This document shows positions 1 through 14,100 of a DNA stretch of 64,000 nt, piece after piece. Within the stretch, counting starts at the first letter, position 1. The number at the start of each line of letters is the position of its first letter. The stretch is from Pyronema omphalodes (taxonomy: Eukaryota; Ascomycota; Pezizomycetes; Pezizales; Pyronemataceae): positions 806,001 to 870,000 of the forward strand of contig JAJJXM010000015.1 of assembly GCA_024516155.1 (NCBI GenBank). Reading direction: 5' to 3'. The translations under genes and the position numbers were made by a program. A model generated the notes under the pieces. It ran no database searches, was not told the origin of the DNA, and worked only from the letters and a program-made list of their open reading frames with translations.

Positions 1-3000
1 AGGCGAAGACTGTTGGTTACTCGAGAGCGGATGGGCCCTGTATGATGAACTTTCACTTTTCGCGACGAAAAAAGTAACAGCGGACAGCGGCGGCGGCGGC
101 GGGAGTACTGGGCTCGTCGGCGGCTGATGGAATGTTGTAGCTCGTATTTTGTGTTGTATATATATATATATATCTGACGTCCTGGGCCTCCGCTGATGGA
201 ATGATCTGCTGATGAATGAACGGACGCTCTTTCTCCTCGTCCCCTTCTCGCTGTGGGTGTAGTCCAGTTAAAGGTTTGTGAGTGCTTAACAGTAGAGGTC
301 TCCGGTGCGCGGAAGGACGTGAACTAGTCCTTTCGTTAGCCTTGTCAAGTTGCTTCGTTCTTCCTGTCTGGTTCTGTCTGGTCTGTCTGGTTTCGTGCGT
401 AGCGCTGGGCTGTCTCGTCTTAGTCCACTGGTAGATTCGAGGTAAGCAAATAATCCTTGAGCTCTAACGATGCCAACAGCCGGACTGGGAAAAAACCGCT
501 GTCAACTAGGAACTGTGGCCTTAGGAAAGAACGACAAGCAAGACGGTTTTCCTTTAGAGGCCTTTGGTCCTGGTGAGAGTCCCGCAGCTGGGCTTTGGGT
601 TTTCGAGCGCTCGAGGATCCCCTGTGTGTATATAAGTACGAGCAGTACGTACGGACAAAAGGTACGGTGGGTGCTCCTGGGGTAAGCTGGTCGCCGGTAT
701 GTTCCTGGAAATCCGATATATATCCCCCCCACCCCCAAGTCACTTTTGTCTCGCAATATGTAAATATGGGGTCGAGCCGGATAAAGTAGACTTCTAGAAG
801 ATGGACGCAGGCGCGACGGCCATCAGCAGGATTGTATGTATCAAATACCGTAAATCTCCCTATGTAAGCGTCCCTTATGTGCTTTGCTGAATGTAAGCTG
901 CGCTCGGGCCGTTGACTGTAAAAGACCAGCCAGACAGACAAGACAGCCTTCGTTGGAACTTGGGGCAGGTTATCCTCGCAACTTTTGCTAGATCAACAAA
1001 AGAAGATGCCACCATAAAAAGTGCAACGTGCAATGAGTACAACCCCAGCGGCAGCTAAGCAGCGATGTGGCGTTACGGTGAACTTGGATCGCCAGCGAGA
1101 TACCGATTTCACGGTTAGAGCCAGCTTTAGTTCGCCTTCTAAACCGTGGGAACACTTTCTACGGCTGGGGGGCAGGGAAGGGAATATTTTGTGCGAGACA
1201 ACAGAAAGGAGATGAGCCGAAATGACTGCAAAAAAATTTCGCCGCTCGTCGCCAGAGTTTTTTGATGGTGAGAGAAACGAGGGCGTAGCTTGGGGGTGCC
1301 CTGACCGCAAGAAATGCCAGGGGAAACGCTGTTATTTTTTTCTTCTTATTTTTTTTTCTTTGCTCAGTAGCGGCAAGAGAAACAGCGTTGGCGGAATTTC
1401 ATAGAAATACAGCAACAACTGTGAAAAAAAGAAAAAAAAAAAAAACCAAGGCCGATGGATGTAAGGTAATTGGGTTGGATTTGGTGGATCACCTTCCAAT
1501 GTGCTATGGCACCCTACGAGGACTCGGGCGGCGGAGAGAAATACTAGTGCGGAGAGTACTGGAGTGGGGGATAGTTGGGATAGTTTCTCGATATGTACTG
1601 CGGAGAGTAGTCGAACAGGTGAACTGTGAGCTTTGGGAACTAAAAAAACTTGCGGAGAGTTTCGAGGGTCGACGTTCGACTTGACTACTACAACATACTT
1701 CTTCCGATATGTACTGATGTTTGAAATGCGTCCAGGCTGCGGGTACTCCACACCTAGACCGAATATTGAGGCAAAGTTAGGTTGATAGTCTCTCCCCGTG
1801 AGGCACCAAATTCCCCCAAATGCTGCCTTCCGTTTCATATCACTTTTCCAGTTCGCAAATATGCTCCACGTGTACATACTTCGCGGGTATGTTTTCTTTT
1901 TCCTGTCAATTGAGCGGAATCCGGATGTCCACTTAACCACCCGCACGGAGGAGATGCGAATATAGATGCTCTTCCACAAGATTTGATGAAGCTTCAAACC
2001 ATAACAAAATATACAAAAGGTTATACCCGCGGTTCCGTAAAGATGTCTAAGGTATCTCCGTCAGTTGTATCCACAACGTCCATGCAGATTTGATTTGCAC
2101 CCACCTTTTCAAGACTCAGATGATCGATATCAATCGCCATACTCTACACCAGTGCGTTGTTCTCACACCTTCCTGCCTGTGCAGTTAAAGATGAGCCTCG
2201 CCCCTTCTAAAGCCGTTAGAACGAATGGGATCTGCCCCGGAGTTTCGAGGCTATGAACAGGCTGATTGCCACCCCCCTCCGTTGTTATGTAGCTATTTGT
2301 TGGCTTTGTTGATTCGCTGCCCTCTTTTTGTATTTTGTCCGGTATGTTCGGGTGTGTTTTGCACCGGTAGTCCATAGGGAAGCTCTATGCCACCCGCCCC
2401 CGCTCGTGCCGATATATTGCGGAGAGTTAACCGAGGCGGCGGCTTTGCGGTCTGAGGGAAGGCTGTTGGTCGGCAGGGTTAGTTGCCAGGATGGCCGATG
2501 AGATCTAGATGATGGTTTGCTTCCAGGCCAGGCCACCCCCAGGTGATCCGCGTGCGGGGATGTGATGTGCTGTACCACAGTGACAAGCTGATTGGTGGTG
2601 ATTAGGCGCAAGGCGCAAGAAAAGGCAAGAAAATGCTGGCTCGGGAGAATTTACCAGCTTCTTGAATTTCTACGTTTCGACCGCGGGATTGGCTGCTTGC
2701 AGAATTGTCCATGTCCTCCGATAGGCTCAAAATCAATGATTACCTGCCGTCAAAAAGGTCAGCAGATCACGGGTATGAAAGACTCCTTGGTATTAAAATC
2801 AGTCACAATCGCTCAGGTGATCCCGCCAAAGACAGCTTTGTGTGCCCTGCAGCCCCAAGAGTAGATGGTTCATGAAACAAACCAAATCCTAAACGCCCTA
2901 ATGGCGCGGAGATGGGTGACGAAGCCTCGGTGTCATTTATGAACTGATATCGGAGGTTGCAGATGTCGTGCCGTGTCTTTCCTTTCCCCCGCACATTACA

Positions 3001-6000
3001 ATTCAGCCAGTTCTTTCTGGCTTGCGGACTAATGGAGTAGATGAGCAGACGAATCATCAGGCTCATAACTATTGAGAATATCAATTGTGTGGTTTCCTTT
3101 GGGGCAATTGCTCTTAGGAATGGGTATCAGGGTTCGAGTCTACCGCCGGAAACAGAGTTTGGGGACGTAAAAATAACGTATCCAAACAGTTATGAATCCC
3201 TAGGCACAATCATGACTTGATTAAATCTGGTCATATGGCCACCAGGTGCACAATTACACATTCCTGTTGGAAAAAAAAAATCGAACTTGAACAAACAATC
3301 TGTATCTGGTTTAAAATTCATCAAATATCCGAACGGAGCCGTAAACGAGTTCTAAGACTGACTGAAGATAAGTTATGCTTTTTGAAGTGTATAAGAAAGA
3401 TCAGAAACGGGCAACAACACTCAAGACATGTCAACTGTGAGCCGGATAAGGCGAACTGAGGATGTACGATGCATAAACAGCTGCCAGTTCGCGACGGGCG
3501 AGTATGCAGCTGCACGGGAGTAAGAAACGTTACGATGATCAGGTAAAGCTTGATCTTCAACTTCCCGCTACATAGGAGAATGCATAAAACTGCTGCCGAG
3601 AGCATATCCATAGACCCACTGAGAAATCATACGGATCCCGCTCATGCATGTCATCTCCGCGAACAACGATGACACTCTGAATCAATTGCCAACGCCAACG
3701 CCAATTCCAATTCCAATCATTCAGGGGGCTGACCAATTTATATAATCGAGTTGCTTCATTTAACAGCTCAAAATTGAGTATTGGGTGTTCATCGACGATA
3801 TGCACCTTATACTTACGCGAATATCAGTTACAGCATGCAGATCCACATTTGCAGTGAACTCTAGAGCCAGCTCTGTATCTCCGGAATGGGATGATATATG
3901 AGCTTGCATAGGTTCCTTATCCTATCAACAACAATAATAGGGACATGGAGTAAGCAAGGAGTTATTTAGCATTCATCTCAATGCAGGAAAATGAATCATC
4001 TGCCACTTTTTCCAAGGAGCTTTTAAACATCTTACACTTCGGCTGCAGATAGTTGTACAGCTGTCGTTCGTTGTTAGACAAACATCCTGAACATGCGCAA
4101 AAAAAGACGGCGTTTTCATTAGGCAGCTGCCAGTGTGGGTTGAGAAAGCATGGGCCCAAAAGCGTTCGGCACCAGTGCCGCCGCCGCACCCCACTTTTTC
4201 GTCTAAAGACTTTGAAACATCGGTTTTCGGCGAAGAATGTCTCAGAAATCATCAGACTTGACCGCAGGAAATATTTTCTGGTGGAGAACCAACATCACCA
4301 AATTTGGCCCAAAATATCATTTGAGGCTTCTCCAGGTTACTGTAAAATCCTTACTTATGCATATCAGCTGTAGGGGGGTAGATATTAGCGTACTGCAATG
4401 CATACAGACGTCCGTCGGTAACTCTCAAATCGTTCGCAGGTTTGGCCTTGATAGTTCGACCTGAAACGGCATAAACCGCCCGGAAAGTATCGTAAAGCCA
4501 TATCACCCGGAGAGTCTCGTTCAAGTATCCGGATCCCATCAAAATCCACGTAGATATCAGCCTCCGGCTCACCCGTCCCAGCAGATGAAGATACATACCA
4601 TACAACTCCAACAAAACCAGCTCACATGCAACCATCAGAATATTTTAAAGTCAAGCAGTTATGCATCTTAGAAGCACTTCTCTACCACACTCAACAACTC
4701 ATCCCGGCTCAGCTCTGGTGAACTGCTCGGCTGTACCTGACAGAACTGTCTCAACCGAACCCAAGTAAAGACAAGTCTCGATGTTCCCGATAACCGGCAT
4801 CGTATAGTCTGATAAGAATCGAGTGTCCACCAAGCTAGCAGTCTTTCAACCCCTCAGAGAGTAGCTTCGTACCAATCCTAGGTACCCGCAGTCAGTGCAC
4901 CCGCAGTGTCGGGCGTCCCGTTAGGTGTACAACGCAGGCATCCAAAGCAGCTGCTGAGCCAGCTGAGTGGATGGAAAATATTTCTAGCTTTTGGTCTAAA
5001 CAAAATCTTCAACGCTTCAAACACGCACAAGGAAAAAAAACTTCGTAGAGTTGGGGTAAACTCGGCTTGGGAGGTGGTGAAGAATTTTGAATGAAAATCA
5101 CTCAAAGTTGAAGTCCTTCGGACCAAACTAAATTGAGTATAAAGTTAATTGTAGCCTACTTGGGTTAGACTGCGGGGCTCGCTAAAAATAACCGGCCAGC
5201 CTAGACACAGGGCAGCTGAAAAACAGTGTCTCTAAACTTTCCGGCATTCAAGACTGAACCATCTTGGATTCAAAACACACAAAACGATTCAAGCTTCCGA
5301 CGTCGAACGACCACCGGCAACAAAGAGTGATTCTGGGAGTCACGTAACGGTGATGCGGGGACGAAACTCTAGCTTGCTTTCACAAATCCATGGCCAACAA
5401 ACGGTTTACACTCGCTAGCTAGGTCAAGACTATCTATCTGTAAGTCAACCGATACTTGGGGTAATAAACATATTCTTACGATTGCAGCTTCAAGAATCCT
5501 GAGAAGGCAATGGCAGCCGCAATGTTTCTCCCCTATGAGCCATATAATCCATGATGGCTTCTTTATGACAGCGCTAAGCACCGTGCTTTTCATCAATTCG
5601 ACCCATGAATCACAATTTCGACTTGTCCTCACTCGAATCCTACGGACCGAGCTCCATTGCGTGATTCGACGCCAAATCGAAGATGCCAGAATATCAAATC
5701 CCGTAGCAACCCGATATATCTTGGATGGATTTTTCAGCCTTCTGCTAAATCGTATTCGGGTTCCGCATGGCCTTGCTGACTCGGGACGCTCGAGGCGAGA
5801 CTCCGGATCTACGCCGCGCGTATTAAGCGCGAGGGGGGAACTGTCCTCGCCCACCACTGGCCCCCTTACCATCAACCAATCTATTAATCCATCAAGTGGA
5901 ACTGCAGAATTCGACACGTGTATTTTGCTTTGTCCGGGTTTTTTGAGTTTTGAACCCCACAGCTGCTTAATATCGTAAGTACCTAGAAGCCGTATGCTTC

Positions 6001-9000
6001 TAGGGCGATGGAACCTACGATATCAAATTCGCCGAAGATATAAACCGCAGACATGGCGGGAAGCTAAAGGAATGTTGAAGTCGCCCTTACGCAGGAGAAG
6101 TTTTTTATTGATTCTTCTGGAATCACTGCGAAAGTCTTTGTCAAAACATTTTACCGGATCAATACTCAGCACTGGCATACGTACATCTCTCCTCAATAAA
6201 AAATGAGACACGACTTATTTCTGCTAAAAATGTTTCAGATTTCGGGGACATGGACGCCAAGGATCTAGGAAAGAGTCAACAAGTTTTTCTACCGGTCTTT
6301 TGCGGGCTTGAACCCAGCTTGCACGATAGACATGTAACGTTCAGTCGAAGCGTCACTGATACCGAAGGCCAAAGACCTCTATATTCTTCAAGCGGGAATT
6401 GATCCGGTATTTCCATCTCGCTTCAGCGTACCTTTTACCCCGGACCTCATCCGCAGATGAACGCCGAACTCCGTATATGACAACTTTTCCGATCAATATG
6501 ACAAATCCGGAGTTTGAGTCAAACCGCTATACAGCGCCCAGCTTCCGCCTACAGCAGTTGAGAGACGATACCCGGTTGCTACAATTTCCAAGACCAACGG
6601 TTTTGTGGGGACTTGAGAGTCGTACAACAAGCTACATCCCAACGTTGACTTACACCAATATATGTAGTGTTGTTGAATCGGTATGGGCACCGTGGAATGC
6701 AGGCCGATCCCAGTTACTATACATGTCGGGATAAGTTAGGCCTATGGTTATGGCACTGCATATTCACCGAGAGGCATCTAGAGCGGCATCATGCGCAGTT
6801 TTTCCTCAGCGGTGTGAATTCGACCGGTAGAATTTTGCTGCTCCCTATGGAATGTCTCATCCATCCAGCCGGGATTACCTTACGGGACATCGCGCTTCGA
6901 AACGCACGTTTTGTTTCAAAGTTACACTTTTGATCTTGTTTCACCACATTGTCAGCAATATGGTAGCACATATTCCTACATTTCAGCTTCCAGAATTCCA
7001 TAGATTTACCCTGTCTTATACCGTCAACATTTCATTTCTTTTAGATTGACTCCATCCCGATCATCGGACTGATCTAAAGACTGAAACCCCTTAGCCTGGA
7101 AAAAATTCTCCCCAGGGGCAGCCGAAATCGTACCTGCAGAGTTTGCGCTAGAAATAACCCGGAACGATGGCAAAGGAAAAGCTTGAAGTCTGTACCCTGA
7201 AACAATATTACAGTACGCCGATGCGAAATGAAACCGGGGCCGTTGTTCTGGGTTTATTCTAGGCTACTCATGATATCTCACTCGACAATACATAACCTCG
7301 TAAGAGGAATGAATGCTTAGAAATAAATATTTGTGTGCAGCAGTGTAACTTCGCGTAAATGGCTCTTCGTTATGTTTTGATTCAGTTGCTGTGATTATCT
7401 TGAACCTCGGTACTGCATTGACGCGGTAGTTGTGTTGAGCTGTAATTTCATTTGAGATACCCGGTGTGCGTAGATATCACCGACATAAGCCATTACGAGG
7501 GCTTTTCTCAATAAAACAACGGATCAAAGGAAAATTTCCTTGCATCCGTAAGATTCTTTGATGCTTATGAAGCCGTTACAACAGTCTCGGTATGTACTCA
7601 CTATCTGTATCTGCACTTATTCCAGCCGACAACCCATGACTTCTGCGCGTCTTACGGTCGTCCCAACATCCAATAACATTCGCACCTTCCCAAAGGCTAT
7701 CTTGACCTCAGAGTGGTATCTTACTAAGCTATCATTTACGGGGCGCCCCCACGAATTCCCATGGAGTTCTTAACCTAGTCTGGCATCACTGCTTACTTCC
7801 GGATAAAATTTCCGAGCACGTTTCAGGCAGGGTCATGTGCAGCTTCCTTACCTGGGCTTACCTGGGCGATCATGGTTCATCACCCGGGTATATGTAGGAT
7901 GGATCTTAGAATACTCTGGGGTTAATTCATCGGGAGGAATCCGGACTCCGATCGCACAGACGCGATGGAATAAGAGATTGTACTGGGTGGGATATTAAGG
8001 TTTGATGAATGCTTGGATTATACTTGTTTCCACTTACCAGTAATATAAACCGCACCTTCTTCTACGGTAGTGATCTAGATTGTCGCTTCGAAATAAATAC
8101 TTTAGAAACGCGTTCCCGCCAAAGGATTCAAATACCGTAGAAACAGCTGTAGGTGAAAGGCCGCGTATTCACGAACAGACCCTAACCATACATTAATAAT
8201 TGTATTATCGATTACCTGTGCTTTCAATCATAAAGCACAATATATACTCAGTATTCTCATCATTATACCATGTTCATGATTCTTCAAAAACGAGATGCGA
8301 GATATACGCTATCCGGATGTCGAGTGCGAATCCATGAGTATTACTGTCACTGGCTGTTTTGGATAGGCATCTTCTGTTTGATACACCTGGGTAGTATAAC
8401 TATTATACTTGTTGAACTACTTGAAATAGTGTATACAAAATCAACGACTGTACCAAAAAATAACAGCTCTGACAGTGAAGTAAGTGCATCGCTACTAATG
8501 TGGCAGAGATCTTCATACAGGACGTTCCCAACGCATTCAATGAGCGAGATGACCAAAGGTCACTTAATACACAGTCATTCTTGTCAATAGAGATACTCGG
8601 CCAGAAAACTAAAAAAGAGTTGTACATAATCAAATATCGTGAGTGATGGTCGGTGATAACATATAGTAATGAATCATGGGGTGTCAAATCAATGACCAGC
8701 TTCAATGAATTTTTTTGTTTTTTCCATTTGGGTTAAATCGGTAGTACACTCTTGAAAGTAGACATCTTAATGAGGTAATGAATGTTATGGATATATTGAA
8801 TGCAATAAAAAGACAACCGGCACATATTTTCATCACTATTCCACACTCTTAAGTCGCCCACCAAACACTTACAGCCACCTTATTACCTATCTGCTAGTTT
8901 TTTAATAACGTATTATTCTGTGATTCCTTACTCCACCTCGGCTTTCGTTTTATTCCCGACCTACTGTTACTGTAAGAACCCTTAGAAATGTGTGTACGTG

Positions 9001-9576
9001 GATGAAAAGGTACGAACGAGAATGTATAAGCGAGTAAGCTTAGCAAGGACGATGCGAAGCAGGTTACTATGCTTGATACAAATCCTGTTAAGTCGGAGGA
9101 AGGGGCCGAGAGTCAGTGAGTAGTGCTGAAACACAAGTGGTTTCACTCAGTAAATAGCAATCTAATGGCATAGAGGAGCTTTGATTATATCTAGAAAAAC
9201 TATGATGGTTCATTCCTCATCAATCAAAAAGAAGCATGGCAGCTCTGCTGACTTGGAAAACTGAAGTCGGAAGTTGAAACAATTGTTTTGACCTGGCTAT
9301 CTTGATGTCTATGGAGCATGTGTGACGGTAAATTTGAGTGACGAGAAATCTTTTTTTACATTGAAGCAGACTCAATGTTAAATTGAGTCTCCCATAAAGT
9401 AATGGGTTCATCGGGAGCACTATAGCTCACTGCTCTCAACTTCATATGCGCAGCCCAAAATGCGCCGATTCATAACCCATCGCCCTATAAACCATGCCGA
9501 ATTATGTCCCACCGTTTCCTTTCCCTCAGAAATATCGTACTCAAGCCCATTTCAGCCTGCAATGTGGGTACTAGAT
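1..9576. other. Gene-poor region, no supportable gene
   Basis: I translated both strands and found only short frames that lack domain signatures, a convincing start or paired splice sites. The segment at 1332-1997 and the one at 5369-5917 (both minus) are the longest, and neither resembles a protein family I know. Base composition is unremarkable, and I see no transposase or reverse transcriptase remnants. A gene made of very small exons or a non-coding RNA could be missed. Confidence 0.5.
157..173. repeat. (TA)n microsatellite
   Basis: An uninterrupted alternating T/A run of 17 bases in a mixed-composition region. It is a simple sequence repeat and no function is implied. Confidence 0.85.
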
Positions 9577-9601
9577 CTACTCTATGATGGGTAGGCGTTG
9601 A

Positions 9602-9741
9602 TACCCAGAAAAGGCGTCATGAAATATTTCAACAGCTCTAGATAGTACCCTAATCCCGACCGTGGTCACTAAGGCTGGCCGGGGTGTTGCATTTCCGAGG
9701 AATCCAGATGAACTGCAATCCTCGTCAGTATTTAAGCCTCC
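9602..9741 (-). repeat. Dispersed repeat, copy 1 (minus orientation)
   Basis: Read on the minus strand, this 140-bp block aligns along its whole length with 25880-26020 on the plus strand at roughly 70% identity by eye. In one frame both copies read NTDED.SSSGFL, then GIRV, then DAFS, with variable residues between. The copies lie in inverted orientation about 16 kb apart, each downstream of a tRNA-Val gene on its own strand. It may be a decayed transposon or SINE-like fragment, or a relic of a duplicated exon. Its length and copy number elsewhere are unknown. Confidence 0.5.
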
Positions 9742-10450
9742 TTTATATTTTATCTGAAGATCTCTTCTCTTTCTATCTCCTCTTCCATTTCCATCAATCA
9801 TAACTTCAATACAAACCTCTACCGCCATCCTACAATACCTCCTCCCTTCCCCTCACCCCAGTGAATCCAACTTTACATCAATCCAATTACCACAGCCAAC
9901 CAAGCTCTTCCCAAGCTCCAACAATCCTTCATTCCCACCGCCATTTCCTGCACCTCAATCTCCCGGATCCCCACAGACTTCTTTCATGGTTTGCTTCTTA
10001 TGATCATACTTCCGATGCCTCCCCGCCTTCTCCTACAAGCCGACTAGGAATTTTATCCCACAAAGTGAAATTTCTCATCACACATATCTCTCCTCTCCGA
10101 GGACATTAAAGCCCGTTTCATCCAAGCTCGAAGCCATTCCCAGACCTAATCCCGATTTCACCCGGTATCTAACATCATATTGAACCAGCTGTGTTCAACA
10201 ACAGCGCTGGACACGGAGGCCGGGGGTAACTTACCGACGTATGTATATATATCTGGGCAGGCAGGTACCTACTTGGACAGATAGCAAGGTACTCGTGCCT
10301 AAATAGTGTATATTGATTTGCTTAACAAAATCAAGAAAAAAAAAAAAAAACAGACATTCGATGAGTAGTAAATATCAAAAAGCCCGCGCAGAACGAGGAT
10401 GAGTAGAGAATCTGCAAAAAAAAAAAAAAAAGAAAAAGGAAAAAAAATGA
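9742..10450. other. Spacer, nothing recognised except A-runs
   Basis: No coding signal. Two long A-runs near 10336-10351 and 10417-10431 are T-runs on the minus strand. The second lies just downstream of the minus-strand tRNA-Val and, with the shorter T-stretch immediately after the tRNA, would serve as a Pol III terminator. Confidence 0.4.
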
Positions 10451-10524
10451 TGATTTCACCCAGGCTCGATCTGGGGACCTTCAGTGTGTTAGACTGATGT
10501 GATAACCAACTACACCATGAAACC
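10451..10524 (-). tRNA. tRNA-Val (anticodon AAC)
   Basis: The 74-nt minus-strand sequence folds as a standard cloverleaf. The seven-base acceptor stem starts GGTTTCA and pairs with TGAAATC, leaving discriminator A. The anticodon stem TCAGT/ACTGA encloses loop CTAACAC with anticodon AAC, which would be read as IAC after modification. A B-box of the GATCGAGCC type is present. There is no intron. A T-rich terminator follows on the minus strand. The gene body is identical to the copy at 23798-23871. Confidence 0.95.
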
Positions 10525-11182
10525 ATTTGTATGTTGACCTTTAGGATATACCATTTAAAAAGTATAGGATAATAAGACCATGTATGTACAGAGATGCATG
10601 AGCTTTGAAGTTGAAAATTTTCAGGGTGAGTAATCACTCTTATCACTCGACCAGATTTTTTTTTGGTGTTCAATTTCGGTGATCAATTCTGTCTCTGAGT
10701 CATGCCTTTCGCTTTTCTTTATTTGTTTGTGCACAGATATATTACCCTATAATCAAGATTATAAACTTTAAAGGGATATAGCCTTGCGTTTATGACATTT
10801 TTACTTCGGTTCTACGAGATCAAGTTTGAAGTTTGCAGAATGTTATATTCCTCACCGCCGCGCAAGTCTATAGAAGTAAAAAAAAAACATGAATATAAAA
10901 AATACGTGTTATCATTATCATCAACCACCAATTCCAAATCCAATTCCCATTTTCATCCTTTGGATAATTCCCAACCTAAATAGCACCTTACCGCCCAATA
11001 TATATATATACAGCCGCATCCTATATCCCCATCCCCTCTCTCCACTCAAAATAATAAAAAAAAATCCAACTTGAACAATATTTTAACACGCTCAAAAAAA
11101 GGAAAACCCAACATGCATGCAAAAAAAGCTGACAACTACATGCTATAGATGAAAAGAAAAAAAAAGCCGCCAAATTTGACCC
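10525..11182. other. Spacer between tRNA-Val and 3' end of LW-repeat gene
   Basis: AT-rich sequence without a coding signal. The part next to 11182 would be the 3' untranslated region of the minus-strand gene ending at 11183, with several A/T-rich stretches that could serve polyadenylation. I see no other element. Confidence 0.4.
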
Positions 11183-14100
11183 TTAAAACAATCCCAAGCC
11201 ACCGTACCATCCACCCTTTTTCTCTTTCCTATTACCAATAACACTCTGCAAAAAACCTCCGGTGCTCTTTTTCTCCGCCTCGGTTTTAGATGCTCCTTCC
11301 CCACTGCTCTTTTTCCGCTCTTCTGTCTCTTCTCTCTCCCTCCGGTTCTTCTCCTCCAGTTCTTTCTCCTTAGCTTTGATAAACTCCATCGATCTTCTCC
11401 TCTCCAACCGTCTCTCCTCAACTTCCAACTTCTCATTCTCCTCCCTCATAACCCTCTCTGCATCTCTGACTCTCTTCAGTCTCTCCATCTCCTCCAATTC
11501 CTCCGCCTGCCTCTTCTCCTCCGCAAGTTCCTCCAGACTTCTTTGTGCAACCACCACTCTCGGAGTCCATAACGCATTATGACTTCCCGAGTTAATCCTA
11601 ACCACCTGAACCTTATGTCCATCCTGCTGATCCCCCTCCTCAATGCTGCTATCGGAAATAGTAGAGCCCGGAGAAATAGAAGCCGGCTGTCCCAAAGTGG
11701 GAGAAGGGGTTCTCATCCTTCTCGGAACCTGCGCCGTCATGATCCTTCCTCCAACCGAAATTGCAAACTGGGGTTCCTGCTGTTCCGACTCATCCCCACT
11801 AACAGCCCTTAAGGTCCTACTGCTCTTTGCTCTTCTAACCACCTGCCTATTCTCCTGCTCCTGTGTCTCGTTCCAAAGTGCCCCGGTTGCAACCTGGACA
11901 GCGTTTCCTCCTCTCATTTTCTTCGCTACTATAACTCCTTTGACGGGAAGCTGCGTGGTAGTGCGGGAGGCGGTGTGCTTACTCCATGTAAAGCTGGGTA
12001 GGATAGGACTGGCTAAGCGGACCGGGGAGGCAGGGGGAGACCACAGGGTTTCCTTCAAGTTGAGAGGTGCAGGAGGTGTTGCGCGCTCGGCATGGTAATC
12101 TCCAAATTCAGTGGATGTTGACGAGGAGGTGAGGAGATGGATCTTGTTGTGCGCGACGGTGACATTGTAGTTTGCCGGAATTACATCTCGAGGGTCGGAG
12201 CTGGCAGGGGATGTAGGCGTCCAAAGGGAGGGACGACGCTGAGGAGACGAGGCGCGGGATACTGCTCTAGAGGGTGCACGGCTAGATGTGATGATTCTAC
12301 CGGCTACACGGAGAGGCGCAGGAGCGGGAGTGCTATCTTCGGAAAGCGCAACAATAGTTCGGCTTGAGGATTGACGGCGGAGAACAGCAGGTTGATGTTC
12401 GAGGGCTGGTTTGAGGTGAGAGTTGACGAGTTCCTCAGAAACAATAACGCGACCCTTCCTAATGGTGATTTGCCGGTTCTGCCAAAGGGATCCAGTAGCT
12501 TTTGGTAGGTCAATTGGCGCTTTCCGAGGAGCTGTCTGGACGCGCTCAGGAACGGCGGAGGTAGTGCGGGAGGCAGTGGAGGCGGCCCAAAGTGGGGATT
12601 TAGGTTCTGAGACGGCGACTGGGGCTGCGGGTATGGGAGCGGTCCAGAGGCGGCCGGCGACTTTGACGGTGGCTACTTGCTGGACCGGAGTATCAATGAC
12701 AAGCGGAGTCAATGTAATGCGAGATCTCGATTTCCTAATAACCGGCGCATGTTCCTCCACTGGCTTGGTCCATAAGGCAACAGGGTTGACGACGACGGAA
12801 TGCTTCTTGACAACAATATCCTGAGGCTTCCAAAGGGAACCAGTAGCTTTGGGAGGATGGGCAACTTTTCGAGGGGCGGTCTTAACGCGCTCAGGAACGG
12901 CAGTGGTTGTACGGGAGGCGGTGTGGGGTGCCCAGAGAGGAACCGGAGGGTGAACAATCACTGGAGGAGGAACAGCGGCAGTCCAGAGTCGGCCGGCGAC
13001 GCTGATTTCGAGCTTTTTGGGTTCGACTGGCGGTACCTCAACGGGGATAACGGTGACGCTGGATTTCTGACGGCGGAGGACGGGTCGACAAGTATTACCC
13101 CACAGAGCGGGGGGATGTGACGCAGGTGTAACCACAACTTTACCCTTCTTTACCACCACATCTCTTCCACTCCATAGTGATCCCGTAGCTTTCGGCAAGT
13201 CAACGCTCATTTTTCGTGGGGCTGTTACGACGCGCTCAGGAACGGCGGTGGTGGTTCTTTTTGCGGTTTCCTTGGACCATAGCGGCGATGGCGGGGTAGT
13301 GATCTTCGGGGCCGGAGGTTCAACTCGCGCAGTCCATAATCTTCCGGCGACCTTGACCTCAATGGCCGCCTGGACCTCTTCCTTTTCCACGGGAATGACT
13401 GTAATGCTTGACGTAGACCTCCGTAATGCGGGTCGCGCTGCTGCTTCGTTGTGACTCCAGAGACTCATAGAAGAATTGACCACCACCTTTCCTTTCCTGA
13501 CGATAATATCGCGTCCATCCCACAGCGAACCCTCTGCTTTTGGTACGGTCAGTGACTCACTTGTGGGAGTGACTTTCTTTTGCGAGGCAGGGATATGGGC
13601 GGGGCTGGCGTCGGTCGTGCGGGAGGCTGTGGCCGACGACCACAGGGGTGCGTTTAGTTGAACGGCGGGAATTTCCGGTTGTTTGGGAGTTTCGGCAACC
13701 CAGAGTCTTCCTGCGACTTGTACTTCAATCTTCGGATGGTTGTCTTCATCTTGCATTGCTATCAATGTCCGGCTCGATTTCGAATGTCTCAACACCGGGG
13801 CCGCTTCAGTTGCGATATCCGAACCATCCCAGAGAGCAGAATCAACAACGACCTTTCCCTTCTTGACGACAACACTCCTACCCTCCCATAGCGATCCAGT
13901 AGCCTTCGGAAGCTCAGCAGTCGTCTTTCTCGGAACCACAATTCCTCTTTCCGGCACTGCTGTCGTCGTTCGTTTAGCAGTATGCTTAGCCCATAGTGGT
14001 GCAGGTTGATCTGTCGGTGGTGCCGGAGACTGAGGCCGCTTCAACGACGCCGTCCATAGTCTTCCTGCCACCTTTACCTCGACCTTTTCCACATCATCCT

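Noticed and set aside
420..1997. Open frames of 173 and 221 codons on the minus strand
   Set aside because: No domain, low-complexity ends (Phe runs from T-tracts) and no splice logic. They look like chance frames in mixed-composition DNA.
3120..3160. GGTTCGAGTC B-box-like sequence suggesting a tRNA
   Set aside because: No acceptor stem, D-arm or anticodon arm can be folded around it.
3557..4635. Three minus-strand frames that read somewhat like protein (82, 96 and 94 codons)
   Set aside because: I could not find donor/acceptor pairs that join them in phase, and no family was recognised. Left uncalled.
5369..5917. 182-codon minus-strand frame
   Set aside because: Overlaps a 147-codon plus-strand frame. 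Neither has motifs or coding-like codon bias.
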